From NCBI RefSeq assembly GCF_022662335.1, contig NZ_JAKNQJ010000005.1, forward strand, positions 1 through 64,000: a DNA stretch of 64,000 nt, read 5' to 3'. The stretch is from Sphingomonas sp. CROZ-RG-20F-R02-07. Its GTDB lineage: Bacteria; Pseudomonadota; Alphaproteobacteria; Sphingomonadales; Sphingomonadaceae. The translations under genes and the position numbers were made by a program. Shown piece after piece: positions 20,145 to 29,661 of this stretch; the first letter of the stretch is position 1, and every line of letters begins with the position of its first letter. The notes below the pieces were generated by a model, which saw nothing but the letters and a program-made list of their open reading frames with translations, was not told where the DNA came from and did not search any database.

Positions 20145-20912
20145 ATGATCGACCCTATGTCCCGCCTCCGGCCGAACGCCATCGTCCAGCGGCTGTCGCA
20201 TTATCTGCCGCTCACCGCCGACGAACGCGAGGCGCTCGCGCTGTTCGAAAAGGGCGAACGGCGTCTGGCGCCCGGCCATGTGCTGCTGCACGAGGGCGGG
20301 CTCAGCACCTCGCTCTTCGTGGTGCAGCAGGGCTGGCTCCATTCGTCGCTGCGCCTCGTCTCGGGCGCGCGCCAGATCACCCGCTTCCATTATGCCGGCG
20401 ATCTGATCGGCACGTCGAGCATCGCCTGGGCGCAGGCCTCGGCCACGATCACCGCGATCAGCGACTGCATCGTGTCCGAGGTGCCGAAGTCGGAACTGGG
20501 CCTGCTGTTCCGCACGCACCCGCGGCTCGCCGGGTTGCTCTATGCGGTGGCGTCGGCCGAGAATGTCGCGATGGGCGACCGGCTGACCGCCGTCGGCCGC
20601 CGCCCCGCGCTCGAGCGCATGGTGATGCTGCTGCTCGACATCTTCGCCCGGCTTCGCGCGACCGCAGGCGGCGTGGTCGACTCGATCGACCTGCCGCTCA
20701 CCCAGACCGATATCGGCGATGCGATCGGCACCACCAAGGTGCACGTCAACCGCACGCTGCGCGAGATGGAGCGGCTCGGCATGATCGTGCGCAGCGGCCG
20801 GCGGCTGCGGCTGGTGGACGAGGCGGCGCTGGTGGGGATGACGGGCTTCGTCGACCGCTATGGCGAGGTCGCGACCGACTGGCTCGTGGCGGACGACACG
20901 ATCGCCGCCTGA
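20145..20912 (+). CDS. Crp/Fnr family transcriptional regulator
   Basis: The product has 255 residues with an N-terminal cyclic-nucleotide-binding-type beta-roll (about 25-145, HVLLHEGGLSTSLFVVQQGW) and a C-terminal winged helix (about 180-240, LTQTDIGDAIGTTKVHVNRTLREMERLG). The segment where Crp has its cAMP phosphate-binding Glu and Arg-Ser reads GDLIGTSSIAWAQASATI, without the Arg, and there is no Cys cluster for an Fnr iron-sulfur centre, so the ligand is unknown. It ends 9 bases before the efflux transporter and may regulate it. ATG 20157 is an alternative start. Confidence 0.88.
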   Translation: MIDPMSRLRPNAIVQRLSHYLPLTADEREALALFEKGERRLAPGHVLLHEGGLSTSLFVVQQGWLHSSLRLVSGARQITRFHYAGDLIGTSSIAWAQASATITAISDCIVSEVPKSELGLLFRTHPRLAGLLYAVASAENVAMGDRLTAVGRRPALERMVMLLLDIFARLRATAGGVVDSIDLPLTQTDIGDAIGTTKVHVNRTLREMERLGMIVRSGRRLRLVDEAALVGMTGFVDRYGEVATDWLVADDTIAA

Positions 20913-20921
20913 GCACCAGGC

Positions 20922-22607
20922 ATGGCTTTGCGGGCCGATCCGGTTATGACGACCGCCATGTTCTCGCCGATCCGCAACATCCTGCGCGAACAGGACTGGC
21001 AGTTCGCCGAGCACGAGCGGCCCGCCATTCCGGGATCGCCCGCCAACCCCGTGCACCGGCCGGCGGTGCGCCTCGCTTATGGCGCGATGGGCGTGCTGCT
21101 CGGGCTGACGGGCGGGTTCGGCACCGCGCTCATCTCGGTCAACCTGCCGACGCTGCAGGGCGGGCTGGGCCTCGATCCCGCCGAGATCGCCTGGCTGCCG
21201 ACCGCCTATGTGATGACCAACGCGTCGATGAACCTGCTGCTCATCAAATTCCGCCAGCAATATGGCCTCAGGCCGTTCGCGATGATCTTCCTCGGCTTCT
21301 ACGTGCTGTTCACCGCGGCGCATCTGCTGGTGCATGGCTTCGCGTCCGCGATCGCGGTGCGCGCGGCCAGCGGGATGGCGGGGGCGGCGCTCAGCAGCCT
21401 AGCGCTCTATTACATGATGCAGGCGCTGCCCGCGCGGTGGCGGCTGAAGGCGATCGTGATCGGGATCGGCATCCCGCAATGCGCCACGCCGATCGCGCGG
21501 CTGTTCTCGCCCGACCTGCTCGCCATGTCGCAGTGGCGCACGCTGTACCTGTTCGAGCTGGGGCTCGCGCTGTTGTGCCTTGCGGGTGTCAGCCTGCTGC
21601 GCCTGCCGCCCACCGAGCGGCGCCGCGCGTTCGAGCCGCTCGACTTCGTCACCTTCGCGCTGTTCACGGGGGCGATGGCGCTGGTCGCGGCGGTGCTGGG
21701 CGAGGGGCGTTACGTCTGGTGGACGCAGGCGGCATGGATCGGTTGGGCGCTGGCGGCGGCGATCCCGCTGTTCCTCGCCGCGATCGCGATCGAGCATCGT
21801 CGCGCCAATCCGCTGCTCAACACGCGGTGGCTGGGAAGCGCCGACATCTTGCGCTTCACGGTCGTCACCCTCATGGCGCGTATCGTGCTCTCCGAACAGA
21901 CCTATGGGGCCGTGGGCCTGCTCAACGTGCTGGGCCAGAACAACGACCAGATGGGCGTGCTCTTCGCCATCATCTCGGTCGCGTCGGTGCTCGGCGTGGT
22001 GGCGAGTGCGGTGACGATCGATCCGGAGCGGCTGACGCATCCGATCATGCTGGCGATCGGGCTCGTCGCGGTCGCCGCCTTCGCCGATTCGCACGCCACC
22101 AGCCTGACGCGCGCGCCCGAGATGTACGTGACTCAGGGGTTGATCGCCTTTTCCGCCACCTTCTTCATCGGGCCCGCCCTGCTGTTCGGAATGACCCGCG
22201 CGCTGAAGGAAGGGGCGGGCCACGTCATCACCTTCTTCGTGCTGTTCGGCATCCTGAACAGCATCGGCACGCTGGCGGGATCGGCGGCGCTCGGCACCTA
22301 TCAGACGATCCGCGAGAAGGCGAACAGCGCCGCGCTCGTCCAGACGATCGACCCGACCGATCCGATCGTGACCCAGCGTCTCGCGGCCGGCGGCGCGGCG
22401 GTCGGCCGGGTGGTGGGCGATCCGGTGCTGCAGCGCGCGGAGGGCACCGCGCTCCTGTCGCAGACGGTCACGCGCGAGGCCAATGTGCTCGCCTATGACG
22501 ACGTGTTTCGCCTGGTCGCGGCGCTGTCGGGGGTGACGACCGCCTATCTGATGTTCATCCTGTGGCGACGGGGTCGCCGCGCGCGGCGCGCGCTGGTGGC
22601 GGCATGA
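20922..22607 (+). CDS. DHA2-type MFS drug efflux transporter, EmrB-like
   Basis: This 561-residue inner-membrane protein of the major facilitator superfamily appears to have 14 helices. The first is at about 45-65 (VRLAYGAMGVLLGLTGGFG), with LPTLQGGLGLDPAEIAWLPTAYVM just after it, a signature of drug:H+ antiporters. A large extracytoplasmic or cytoplasmic insertion between the last helices (about 455-530) is less usual. It precedes an EmrA-like periplasmic adaptor (ATGA overlap) and a NodT-like outer-membrane channel, together a tripartite efflux pump. Substrates are unknown. Start 20946 is also possible. Confidence 0.9.
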   Translation: MALRADPVMTTAMFSPIRNILREQDWQFAEHERPAIPGSPANPVHRPAVRLAYGAMGVLLGLTGGFGTALISVNLPTLQGGLGLDPAEIAWLPTAYVMTNASMNLLLIKFRQQYGLRPFAMIFLGFYVLFTAAHLLVHGFASAIAVRAASGMAGAALSSLALYYMMQALPARWRLKAIVIGIGIPQCATPIARLFSPDLLAMSQWRTLYLFELGLALLCLAGVSLLRLPPTERRRAFEPLDFVTFALFTGAMALVAAVLGEGRYVWWTQAAWIGWALAAAIPLFLAAIAIEHRRANPLLNTRWLGSADILRFTVVTLMARIVLSEQTYGAVGLLNVLGQNNDQMGVLFAIISVASVLGVVASAVTIDPERLTHPIMLAIGLVAVAAFADSHATSLTRAPEMYVTQGLIAFSATFFIGPALLFGMTRALKEGAGHVITFFVLFGILNSIGTLAGSAALGTYQTIREKANSAALVQTIDPTDPIVTQRLAAGGAAVGRVVGDPVLQRAEGTALLSQTVTREANVLAYDDVFRLVAALSGVTTAYLMFILWRRGRRARRALVAA

Positions 22608-23740
22608 CCGATCCCCGCGCCCCCGTCACCGAGGAACGCGCCGCCGAACGGAGCGCGCCCGCGGCCGCCAGTGCCGGCACGGGATGGACGCCGCCGCGGC
22701 CGGGGCGCGTGTCGCTGCTCGTCATCCTGCTGATCGCCATCGTCGGGGTCGGCGCGGTGCTCGCGGCGTGGCGGCTGCCGCCCTTTTCGGGCGCGCGGCA
22801 ATCGACCGACAACGCCTATGTCCGCGGGCGCACCACCGTCATCAGCCCGCAGGTGAGCGGCTATGTGACGCGCGTGCTGGTGCATGATTTCGACACCGTC
22901 GCCGCCGGCCAGCCGCTCGTCACGATCGACGACCGGATCTATCGCCAGCGCGTCGATCAGGCGCAGGCACAGGTCGATGCGCAGGCGGCGACCTTGGCGA
23001 ACAGCCGCCAGTCTGCGGCCTCGCGCGCCGCCAGCCTCGCCGTCCAGAATGCCGCGGTCGCCAATGCCGGCGCGCAATTGCTGCGCGCGCAGGCCGATAT
23101 GAACCGGGTGAACGATCTCGTCACCGACGGCTCCGTATCCTTGCGCGAACGCGACCAGACGCTCGCCGCGCTCCGCCAGGCGCAGGCGCAGGTGCAGCAG
23201 GCGAAAGCCGCGCGCGACATCGCGCGCGCCGATATCCGCACCGTGATCGTGGGGCGCGGCGGGCAGCAGGCGGGCGTGTCGGGCGCGGAGGCGGCGCGCC
23301 AGCTCGCGCGGATCGATCTGGCCAATACCGTGATCCGCGCGCCCGAAGGCGGCCGGCTGAGCGAGGTGGGGGTGCGCGTCGGCCAATATGTCACCGCGGG
23401 ATCGCAGCTCATGTTCCTGGTCCCGCCCGACACCTGGGTGATCGCGAACTTCAAGGAGGCGCAGACCGCGCGGATGACGATCGGCCAGCCCGTATCCTTC
23501 ACCGTCGACGCGCTCGCCAATGCGCGGCTGACCGGCCGGATCGAGCGCATCTCGCCCGCCGCGGGTTCCGAATTCGCGGTGCTGAAGGCCGACAACGCGA
23601 CCGGCAATTTCACCAAGGTGCCGCAACGCATCGCGGTGCGGATCCGCGTCGATCCGGGTCAGCCGCTGCGTGCCCGGCTGCGGCCGGGCATGTCGGTGCA
23701 GGCCGATGTCGATACGACGGACGGGCCGCGGGTGCGGTGA
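22604..23740 (+). CDS. EmrA/HlyD-family membrane fusion protein
   Basis: The product has 378 residues: a cytoplasmic N-terminus, one transmembrane helix (about 35-55, VSLLVILLIAIVGVGAVLAA), the biotinyl-lipoyl half motif STDNAYVRGRTTVISPQVSG, a coiled-coil hairpin (about 115-215) and a second barrel region ending near residue 375. It is the periplasmic adaptor between the MFS pump and the outer-membrane factor. The start overlaps the pump stop by ATGA, and a longer frame from 22562 lies inside the pump gene and was rejected. Confidence 0.92.
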   Translation: MTDPRAPVTEERAAERSAPAAASAGTGWTPPRPGRVSLLVILLIAIVGVGAVLAAWRLPPFSGARQSTDNAYVRGRTTVISPQVSGYVTRVLVHDFDTVAAGQPLVTIDDRIYRQRVDQAQAQVDAQAATLANSRQSAASRAASLAVQNAAVANAGAQLLRAQADMNRVNDLVTDGSVSLRERDQTLAALRQAQAQVQQAKAARDIARADIRTVIVGRGGQQAGVSGAEAARQLARIDLANTVIRAPEGGRLSEVGVRVGQYVTAGSQLMFLVPPDTWVIANFKEAQTARMTIGQPVSFTVDALANARLTGRIERISPAAGSEFAVLKADNATGNFTKVPQRIAVRIRVDPGQPLRARLRPGMSVQADVDTTDGPRVR

Positions 23741-25158
23741 CGATCGCGGCTCCGTTCCGCCAACGATCCGCTATGCGGGCGACGGGCCTGCTGGCGCTCG
23801 CCGCGACGCTCGCCGCCTGTGCCGGGCCGCGGACGTCGCCGCCGGGCGCCGCCGCCGTCGTGCCGCCGCCCGCCTGGCGCACCGCGCTCGGGCCCGGCCA
23901 GCCGATCCGCGCCGATTGGTGGCAGGCGTTCGGCGATCCCGTGCTGACCGGGCTCGTCGACCGCGCGCTTGCCGACAACGACGATCTGGCGATCGCCGTC
24001 GCGCGCATAGAACAGGCGCGCGCCACCGCCCGCGTCGCTCGCGCCCAGCGCACGCCAGAGACGAGCCTCGGCGTGCCGACATCGGAGGCGCGGACGCTCG
24101 ACGCCTTCGCCAACCCCTATACCGCGTTCGGCGTCTCGCCCGAAGTGAGCGTGTCGTACGATCTCGATCTCTTCGGCCGCCTCCGCGCGTCGAGTGCTGC
24201 GGCCCGCGCGCAGGCGCTCGCCAGCGTCGGCGCGCGCGACGCGGTGCGGCTGGCGGTCGCGAGTGCGGTGGCGACTGGCTATATCGGGCTGCGCGCGCTC
24301 GACCTGCGGCTGGAGGTCGCCCGGCAGACGCTGGCGGCGCGGGGCGAAGCGCTGCGGATCGCGCGCCGCCGCGCGGAGACGGGCTATACCTCCAATCTCG
24401 AGCTGCGGCAGGCGGAGGGCGAATATCACGCCACCGAGCAGCTCGTGCCGCAGGCGCAGCTCGCGATCACGCGCGCGGAGGATTCGCTGAACCTGCTGAT
24501 CGGCAGCGTTCCCGGCCCGATCCCGCGGGGGTTGCCGCTCGACCGGCTGCAACCCCCGCCGGTGCCGGACGGCCTGCCCGCCGATCTGCTGCGCCGCCGC
24601 CCCGATCTCTATCAGGCGGAGCAGAATCTGGTCGCCGCCGATCGCAGCCTGGATGCCGCGCGCGCCGCGCTGCTGCCGGACGTGTCGCTGACCGGATCGG
24701 TCGGCGTGCTGTTCTCGACGATCCTCGCCAATCCGATCGGCGTGTTCTCGCTGGGCGGCAGCGTGCTCGCGCCCGTCTTCGACGGCGGTCGCCGCCGCGC
24801 GCAGGCGGATGCGAGCGCGGCCGCGCGCGACCAGGCGGCGTTCGCCTATCGCCGCGCCGCGATTGCGGCCTTTCGCGACGTGGACGATGCGCTCGCGGGC
24901 GTGCAGCGGTCGGGCCAGCAGGCAGTCGCCCTGACCGGCCAGCGCGATGCGCTTGCGGCGGCGCTGCGCAACGCCTCCAACCGCTACCGCGCCGGCTATT
25001 CGGGCTATATCGACCAGCTCGACGCGCAGCGCGGCCTGCTCTCGGCCCAGCTCGCGCTGGTGCAGGCGACCGCCGACCGTCTCGACGCCTATGTGGCGCT
25101 CTATCAGGCGCTGGGCGGGGGCTGGAGCGCGGCGGACGTGACGGCGACGCGGCGATGA
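23737..25158 (+). CDS. NodT/OprM-family outer-membrane efflux lipoprotein
   Basis: The product has 473 residues from a GTG that overlaps the adaptor stop (GTGA). ATG 23773 would give a shorter, cleaner lipoprotein signal (MRATGLLALAATLAACAGPR, lipobox LAAC). The body shows the paired repeats of the TolC/OprM fold: WWQAFGDPVLTGLVDRAL, ARIEQARATARVARAQ, VSYDLDLFGRLRASS and, in the second half, LRRRPDLYQAEQNLVAADRS. It forms the outer-membrane trimeric channel of the efflux pump. Confidence 0.92.
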   Translation: MTIAAPFRQRSAMRATGLLALAATLAACAGPRTSPPGAAAVVPPPAWRTALGPGQPIRADWWQAFGDPVLTGLVDRALADNDDLAIAVARIEQARATARVARAQRTPETSLGVPTSEARTLDAFANPYTAFGVSPEVSVSYDLDLFGRLRASSAAARAQALASVGARDAVRLAVASAVATGYIGLRALDLRLEVARQTLAARGEALRIARRRAETGYTSNLELRQAEGEYHATEQLVPQAQLAITRAEDSLNLLIGSVPGPIPRGLPLDRLQPPPVPDGLPADLLRRRPDLYQAEQNLVAADRSLDAARAALLPDVSLTGSVGVLFSTILANPIGVFSLGGSVLAPVFDGGRRRAQADASAAARDQAAFAYRRAAIAAFRDVDDALAGVQRSGQQAVALTGQRDALAAALRNASNRYRAGYSGYIDQLDAQRGLLSAQLALVQATADRLDAYVALYQALGGGWSAADVTATRR

Positions 25159-25811
25159 TCCCGCGCGTCCTGCTCGACAGCGCGGCGGTGCCGGGCGGCG
25201 GCGAGCTGCGGCTCTATCGCCGCGGCGACGAATATTCGATCATGCTCGGCGGCAACGAATTGATGAACAGCCGGTTGAGCGGGTCCGAAGAGGCACTCGC
25301 GACGCTAGGCTGCGCCGCGCTCGGCCCGGACGCGCGGGTGCTGATCGGCGGCCTTGGCATGGGCTTCACGCTGCGGGCGGCGCTGGCGATGCTCGCCCCC
25401 GATGCCGCCGTCACGGTGGCCGAGCTGGTGCCCGCCGTCATCGCATGGGCGCGCGGGCCCATGGCCGGGATCTTCGCGGGCAGCCTCGACGATCCGCGCG
25501 TCGACGTGTTCGAAGGCGATGTCGGCGACGCGATCGGGCAGGGCGGGTGGGACGCGATCCTGCTGGACGTCGACAATGGCCCGGATGGGCTGAGCCGCCC
25601 CGGCAATGATCGCCTTTATGGCGCCGCCGCGCTCGCACGCGCGCGCACGGCGCTGCGGCCGGGCGGTGCGCTCGCGATCTGGTCCGCGGCGCCCGATCGG
25701 CGCTTCACGGCGCGGCTGGGCGATGCGGGATTTACGGTCGACGAGCACGACGTCCGCGCGCGCGGCGCAAGGGGCGCGCGCCACCGGATCTGGCTGGCGC
25801 GGCGCCTCTGA
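25155..25811 (+). CDS. Spermidine-synthase-like SAM-dependent methyltransferase
   Basis: The product has 218 residues and a Rossmann core with a SAM/dcSAM-binding loop (VLIGGLGMGFTLRAAL, about 56-71), an acidic residue after strand 2 (VAELVPAVIAWA) and DAILLDVDNGPDG at strand 4. It looks like the spermidine-synthase superfamily but lacks the usual N-terminal strand region. Many such stand-alone proteins are uncharacterised and may be methyltransferases. It overlaps the outer-membrane efflux gene by ATGA, so it is cotranscribed with the pump for no obvious reason. It converges on the histidine kinase gene with 9 bases between stops. Confidence 0.75.
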   Translation: MIPRVLLDSAAVPGGGELRLYRRGDEYSIMLGGNELMNSRLSGSEEALATLGCAALGPDARVLIGGLGMGFTLRAALAMLAPDAAVTVAELVPAVIAWARGPMAGIFAGSLDDPRVDVFEGDVGDAIGQGGWDAILLDVDNGPDGLSRPGNDRLYGAAALARARTALRPGGALAIWSAAPDRRFTARLGDAGFTVDEHDVRARGARGARHRIWLARRL

Positions 25812-25820
25812 CGCGGTCCG

Positions 25821-28715
25821 CTACCCGCCCGCGTCGATCAGCGCCTTGATCCGCGCCGCCAGCGCTTCCATCGCGAACGGCTTGGTCATCACGTGCATCC
25901 CCGCATCGAGATGCCCGTTGCCGACCACCGCATTCTCGGCATAGCCGGTGATGAACAGGATCTTCAGCCGGGGGCGATGGACGCGCGCGGCATCGGCCAT
26001 CTGGCGGCCGTTCATGCCGCCGGGCAGGCCGACATCGGTGACGAGCAGATCGATCCGCACGTCTGATTCCAGGATCTTGAGGCCAGCGGCGCCGTCGCCC
26101 GCCTCGATCGCGGCATAGCCCAGCTCCTCGAGCACCTCGACCACCAGCATCCGCACCGTTGGTTCGTCGTCCACCACCAGCACCGTCTGCCCCGCGACGG
26201 CGCGCGGGGCATCGGCGAGTTCGGCGGGATCTTCGGGTTCCTCGGCAGGGCCCAGGTGGCGCGGCAGGTAGATGCAGATCAGCGCACCGTCGCCCACCTC
26301 GGAATAGATCCGCACCTGCCCGCCCGACTGGCGCGCGAAGCCGTAGATCATCGACAGGCCGAGCCCGGTGCCGACGCCGATCGGCTTGGTCGTGAAGAAC
26401 GGATCGAACGCCTTGCCAATGACGTCGGGCGTCATCCCGGTGCCGGTGTCCGAGACGCACAGCGACACATATTGGCCCGGCGGCAGATCGCGTTCGCGCG
26501 CCGCGCGCTCGTCCAGCCAGCGATTGCCCGTCTCGATCGTCAGCCGGCCGCCATCGGGCATTGCGTCGCGCGCGTTGATGCACAGATTGAGTAGCGCGTT
26601 CTCGAGCTGGTTGGGATCGACCAAAGTCGGCCACAGGCCGCCCGCGGCCACCACCTCAAGCTCGACCGACGGGCCGACCGTCCGGCGCACCAGCTCCTCC
26701 AGGCCCGCCACGAGGCGGTTCACGTCGGTCGGGCGCGGGTCGAGCGTCTGCCGCCGCGAAAAGGCGAGCAGCCGGTGGGTGAGCGCGGCGGCGCGCTTGG
26801 CGGCGCCCTGCGCGGCGAGCGAATAGCGCTCGACGTCGCTCAGCCGCCCTTGCGCCATCCGCACGCTCATCATCTCGAGGCTGCCCGAGATGCCGGTGAG
26901 CAGATTGTTGAAATCATGCGCCAGGCCACCGGTCAGCTGGCCGACGGCCTCCATCTTCTGGCTCTGGCGCAGCGCCTCTTCCGCCTTCATCAGGTCGTGC
27001 GTGCGCGCCGCGACTTGCTCTTCCAGCGTGTCGTTCAGCTCGGCCAGCCGCGCGGCCTGGCGCTTGGCGTCGTCGATATCGGTGTTGGTGCCCACCCAGC
27101 GGGTGATCGCGCCATCGGCGCCGCGCACCGGCTCGGCGCGGACTAGGAACCAGCGATATTCGCCGGCGACGCTGCGGATCCGGAATTCGGCTTCGTAGAT
27201 GGCGCCGGTGTCGAGCGACCGGGTCCATGCCTGCGCGGCGCGGGCGAGATCGTCGGGATGGATCACCGCGGGCCATGCCTCGGGCCCGTCGAGCGAACCC
27301 GGTTCCCAGCCGCCATAGGCATAGACCTGCTCGTTGAACCAATAGAGATGGCCATCGGCATGCGCCGCCCAGATCTGGTTGGGCACGGCTTGCGCGAACA
27401 CGCGGAACTGCTCTTCGCTCTCGCGCAGCCCCGCCTCCGAACGGACGCGTTCGGTGGCGACGCGCACGCGCTCGGCCACTTCGCGGATCAGCAGCAGATC
27501 GTCCTCGGTCCAGACGCGTGGGGAGGCATGGTTGGCGTAGATCAGCGCCACGAAGCGGCCCTGTTCGAGAAGCGGCATGTTGACGAAGGATTGCGCGGCG
27601 ATCCGCTTCAGCGCGGCGGCGGTGTCGCGTGTGCGCGGATCCTGTTCGGCATCGGGCACCACGACGGTCGTTCCGCCCTTCAGATCGTCGATATAGGTGC
27701 CGTAATCGCGGAAATGCAGCACGCCGGCGATCGTGCTCACGCCCGGCGCGTTCCAGTCGCGATCGATCGTGATCGTCTCCGCCACCTTGTCGATCACGCC
27801 ATAACCGGTGCGGCTCACGTCGAGCGTGCGGCCCAGCACTTCGCACGAGACATAGGCGATCTCGGTCGGATCGGTCAGGTCGCGGATGCGGTCGCTGAGG
27901 TCGAGCAAGGTCGCTTGGCGCGCATCGGCGGCCTTGCGGTGCGTGATGTCGAAGCTGACGCCGGGGAAATGCAGCGGGCTGCCGTCCGGGTTGAACGAGC
28001 ACCGCCCCTCGGCGGCGGCCCAGCGGATCGAGCCATCCGCCTGAACGAGCCGGTATTCCTCGCGGAAGAGCGCGCCCGTCGTCAGCGCGCGATCGACTGA
28101 CGCCTGGACGCGGGGCCGGTCGCCCGGATGGATGCCGGCGAAGAATTCGCTGATCGGCGCGCCCGCGGCGGCACGTTCGGGATCGACGCCGTAGAGCGCG
28201 GCGAAGCGTGCGTCCGACGTCACCCGGTCGCTCGCCACATACCAGATCCAAGTGCCGACCCCGTTTCCGGCCGACAGCGCCTGGTTCAGCTGCTCCTGGC
28301 TGTCGCGCAGCGCCTGCTCGCTGCGGCGGCGTTCGGAGATGTCGTCGAACACGATCGCGATCCGGTTCTGCCCCGGCTCGCCCACGCGAAACGCCTGCAC
28401 GTCGAACCATCGGTCGAGTGCCGCCACCCGATCCTCGAACCGGGCGGGCTTGCCCGTCCGCGCGACGGATCCATAGACGTCGAACCAGCGCCGTTCGAGA
28501 TCGGGAACGAGTTCGCTCGCCGTGCGGCCCACCGCGTCCACGAGCCCGGTCGCGCGTTCGAAGGCGGGGTTGACGTCGATGAACCGGTAATCGGTCGCGC
28601 GATCGTCCGCGAACAGGACTTCGACGATGCAGACGCCGGTGTCGATCGTCATGAACATCGCCCGATAGGAATCCGCATCGGGCATGGTGGCGAGAGGCGC
28701 TTCGGTCATCGTCAT
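25821..28715 (-). CDS. Hybrid histidine kinase with PAS-PAS-GAF-PAS sensors and receiver
   Basis: The product has 964 residues. In order: PAS (about 12-125), PAS/PAC (about 130-260, with HPGDRPRVQASVDRAL), GAF (about 270-430, FVNMPLLEQGRFVALIYANH), PAS/PAC (about 440-570), a short coiled coil, HisKA with the phospho-acceptor in GQLTGGLAHDFNNLLTG, HATPase (NALLNLCINARDAM; SDTGTGMTPDV; GTGLGLSMIYGF) and a C-terminal receiver (LVVDDEPTVRML, LLVTDVGLPGGMNG). No membrane segments are seen, so it senses a cytoplasmic cue. The ATG at 28715 overlaps the stop of the lyase gene by ATGA, which fixes the start. No separate response regulator is adjacent. Confidence 0.92.
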   Translation of the reverse strand: MTMTEAPLATMPDADSYRAMFMTIDTGVCIVEVLFADDRATDYRFIDVNPAFERATGLVDAVGRTASELVPDLERRWFDVYGSVARTGKPARFEDRVAALDRWFDVQAFRVGEPGQNRIAIVFDDISERRRSEQALRDSQEQLNQALSAGNGVGTWIWYVASDRVTSDARFAALYGVDPERAAAGAPISEFFAGIHPGDRPRVQASVDRALTTGALFREEYRLVQADGSIRWAAAEGRCSFNPDGSPLHFPGVSFDITHRKAADARQATLLDLSDRIRDLTDPTEIAYVSCEVLGRTLDVSRTGYGVIDKVAETITIDRDWNAPGVSTIAGVLHFRDYGTYIDDLKGGTTVVVPDAEQDPRTRDTAAALKRIAAQSFVNMPLLEQGRFVALIYANHASPRVWTEDDLLLIREVAERVRVATERVRSEAGLRESEEQFRVFAQAVPNQIWAAHADGHLYWFNEQVYAYGGWEPGSLDGPEAWPAVIHPDDLARAAQAWTRSLDTGAIYEAEFRIRSVAGEYRWFLVRAEPVRGADGAITRWVGTNTDIDDAKRQAARLAELNDTLEEQVAARTHDLMKAEEALRQSQKMEAVGQLTGGLAHDFNNLLTGISGSLEMMSVRMAQGRLSDVERYSLAAQGAAKRAAALTHRLLAFSRRQTLDPRPTDVNRLVAGLEELVRRTVGPSVELEVVAAGGLWPTLVDPNQLENALLNLCINARDAMPDGGRLTIETGNRWLDERAARERDLPPGQYVSLCVSDTGTGMTPDVIGKAFDPFFTTKPIGVGTGLGLSMIYGFARQSGGQVRIYSEVGDGALICIYLPRHLGPAEEPEDPAELADAPRAVAGQTVLVVDDEPTVRMLVVEVLEELGYAAIEAGDGAAGLKILESDVRIDLLVTDVGLPGGMNGRQMADAARVHRPRLKILFITGYAENAVVGNGHLDAGMHVMTKPFAMEALAARIKALIDAGG

Positions 28716-29623
28716 TCCGGATCGTGGCTGGCAGGGCGCGTAGCGAAGGGCAGTCCCGTTCCCAAACTCCGGACAGGGGCAGACGATCCGGCGATCGCGA
28801 CGAGGCGTTCGGCCTCGGCCAGGTGCAGCCGCTCCACCATCGCGCTGCCCAGCCGGATCGCGCCGCGCCCGTCGGCGGCGGGATCGGCAAAGGCGGCGAT
28901 CACCGCGCGGGCCCATTCGAGCGTCGCGGCGTCGGGCGCGAAGGCCGCGTTGGCGGCGGCGATCTGTGCCGGGTGGATCAGCGTCTTGCCGTCGAACCCC
29001 ATCGCCGCTCCTTGCGCGCATTCGACCGCCAGCGCCTCGGCATCGTCGATCGCGTTGGACACGCCGTCCAGCGCGATCATGTTGCCGGCGCGCGCCGCGC
29101 ATATGGTGAGCGTCAGCGCGGGCAGCAGCGGCGTGCGGGCGGCGCCGGGCGTGCAGCGCATCTCCTTGGCGAGGTCGTTGCCGCCGAACACCAGCGCGCT
29201 CGTGCCGGTGGGCGCCGCCGCACGCGCGAGCGCGCCCAGATCGAGGATCGCGGCACAGGTCTCGATCATCGCCCACACCGCGGGGCCGCGATCGCCGAGC
29301 GCCGCGCGCGCCGCGTGCAGTCCCGCCGCATCCGCCACTTTGGGGAACAGCACCGCATCCGGCGCGACGCTCGCGAGCGCCGCCAGATCCTCGGCATGCC
29401 ACGGCGTGTCCGCGCCGTTCACGCGCACCACCAGCCGGCGGTGCCCGAACCCGCCCTCGCGCACCGCTGCCACCGCCTGGTCGCGGGCGCGGGCCTTCTC
29501 CTCGGGCGCCACCGCGTCTTCCAGGTCGAGGATCACCGCGTCGCAGGCGAGGCTGCGCGCCTTGGCGATCGCGCGGGCGTTGGAGGCGGGCATGTAGAGC
29601 GCGCTGCGAAGGGGGGATGGCAT
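28712..29623 (-). CDS. CitE-like HpcH/HpaI family lyase
   Basis: The product has 303 residues. PSPLRSALYMPASNARAIAK and DAVILDLEDAVAPEEKARAR at the N-terminus, MIETCAAILDLGALA in the middle and GFDGKTLIHPAQI at the C-terminus are hallmarks of the citrate lyase beta-subunit/malyl-CoA lyase-like TIM-barrel family, with Mg2+-binding Glu/Asp. No alpha, gamma or citC genes are adjacent, so a stand-alone CoA-ester lyase or thioesterase is more likely than citrate lyase itself. Its last bases overlap the histidine kinase start. Confidence 0.88.
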   Translation of the reverse strand: MPSPLRSALYMPASNARAIAKARSLACDAVILDLEDAVAPEEKARARDQAVAAVREGGFGHRRLVVRVNGADTPWHAEDLAALASVAPDAVLFPKVADAAGLHAARAALGDRGPAVWAMIETCAAILDLGALARAAAPTGTSALVFGGNDLAKEMRCTPGAARTPLLPALTLTICAARAGNMIALDGVSNAIDDAEALAVECAQGAAMGFDGKTLIHPAQIAAANAAFAPDAATLEWARAVIAAFADPAADGRGAIRLGSAMVERLHLAEAERLVAIAGSSAPVRSLGTGLPFATRPASHDPE

Positions 29624-29661
29624 CCGGACGTTCTTAATCCGATGAACCGATGCGGCAAGAC

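Noticed and set aside
20145..20912. The Crp/Fnr regulator as the cAMP receptor of the cyclase operon
   Set aside because: The residues that contact cAMP in Crp are not conserved, and the gene is 8.5 kb away beside an efflux pump.
25155..25811. Spermidine synthase (speE) as a firm call
   Set aside because: The SAM-binding loop fits the superfamily, but the N-terminal region and polyamine-site signatures are not evident, so only a general name is used.
25821..29402. N-terminal extension of the hybrid kinase into the lyase gene
   Set aside because: The extension translates the lyase gene in another frame and is unlike any sensor domain; the ATGA overlap at 28712-28715 gives the start.
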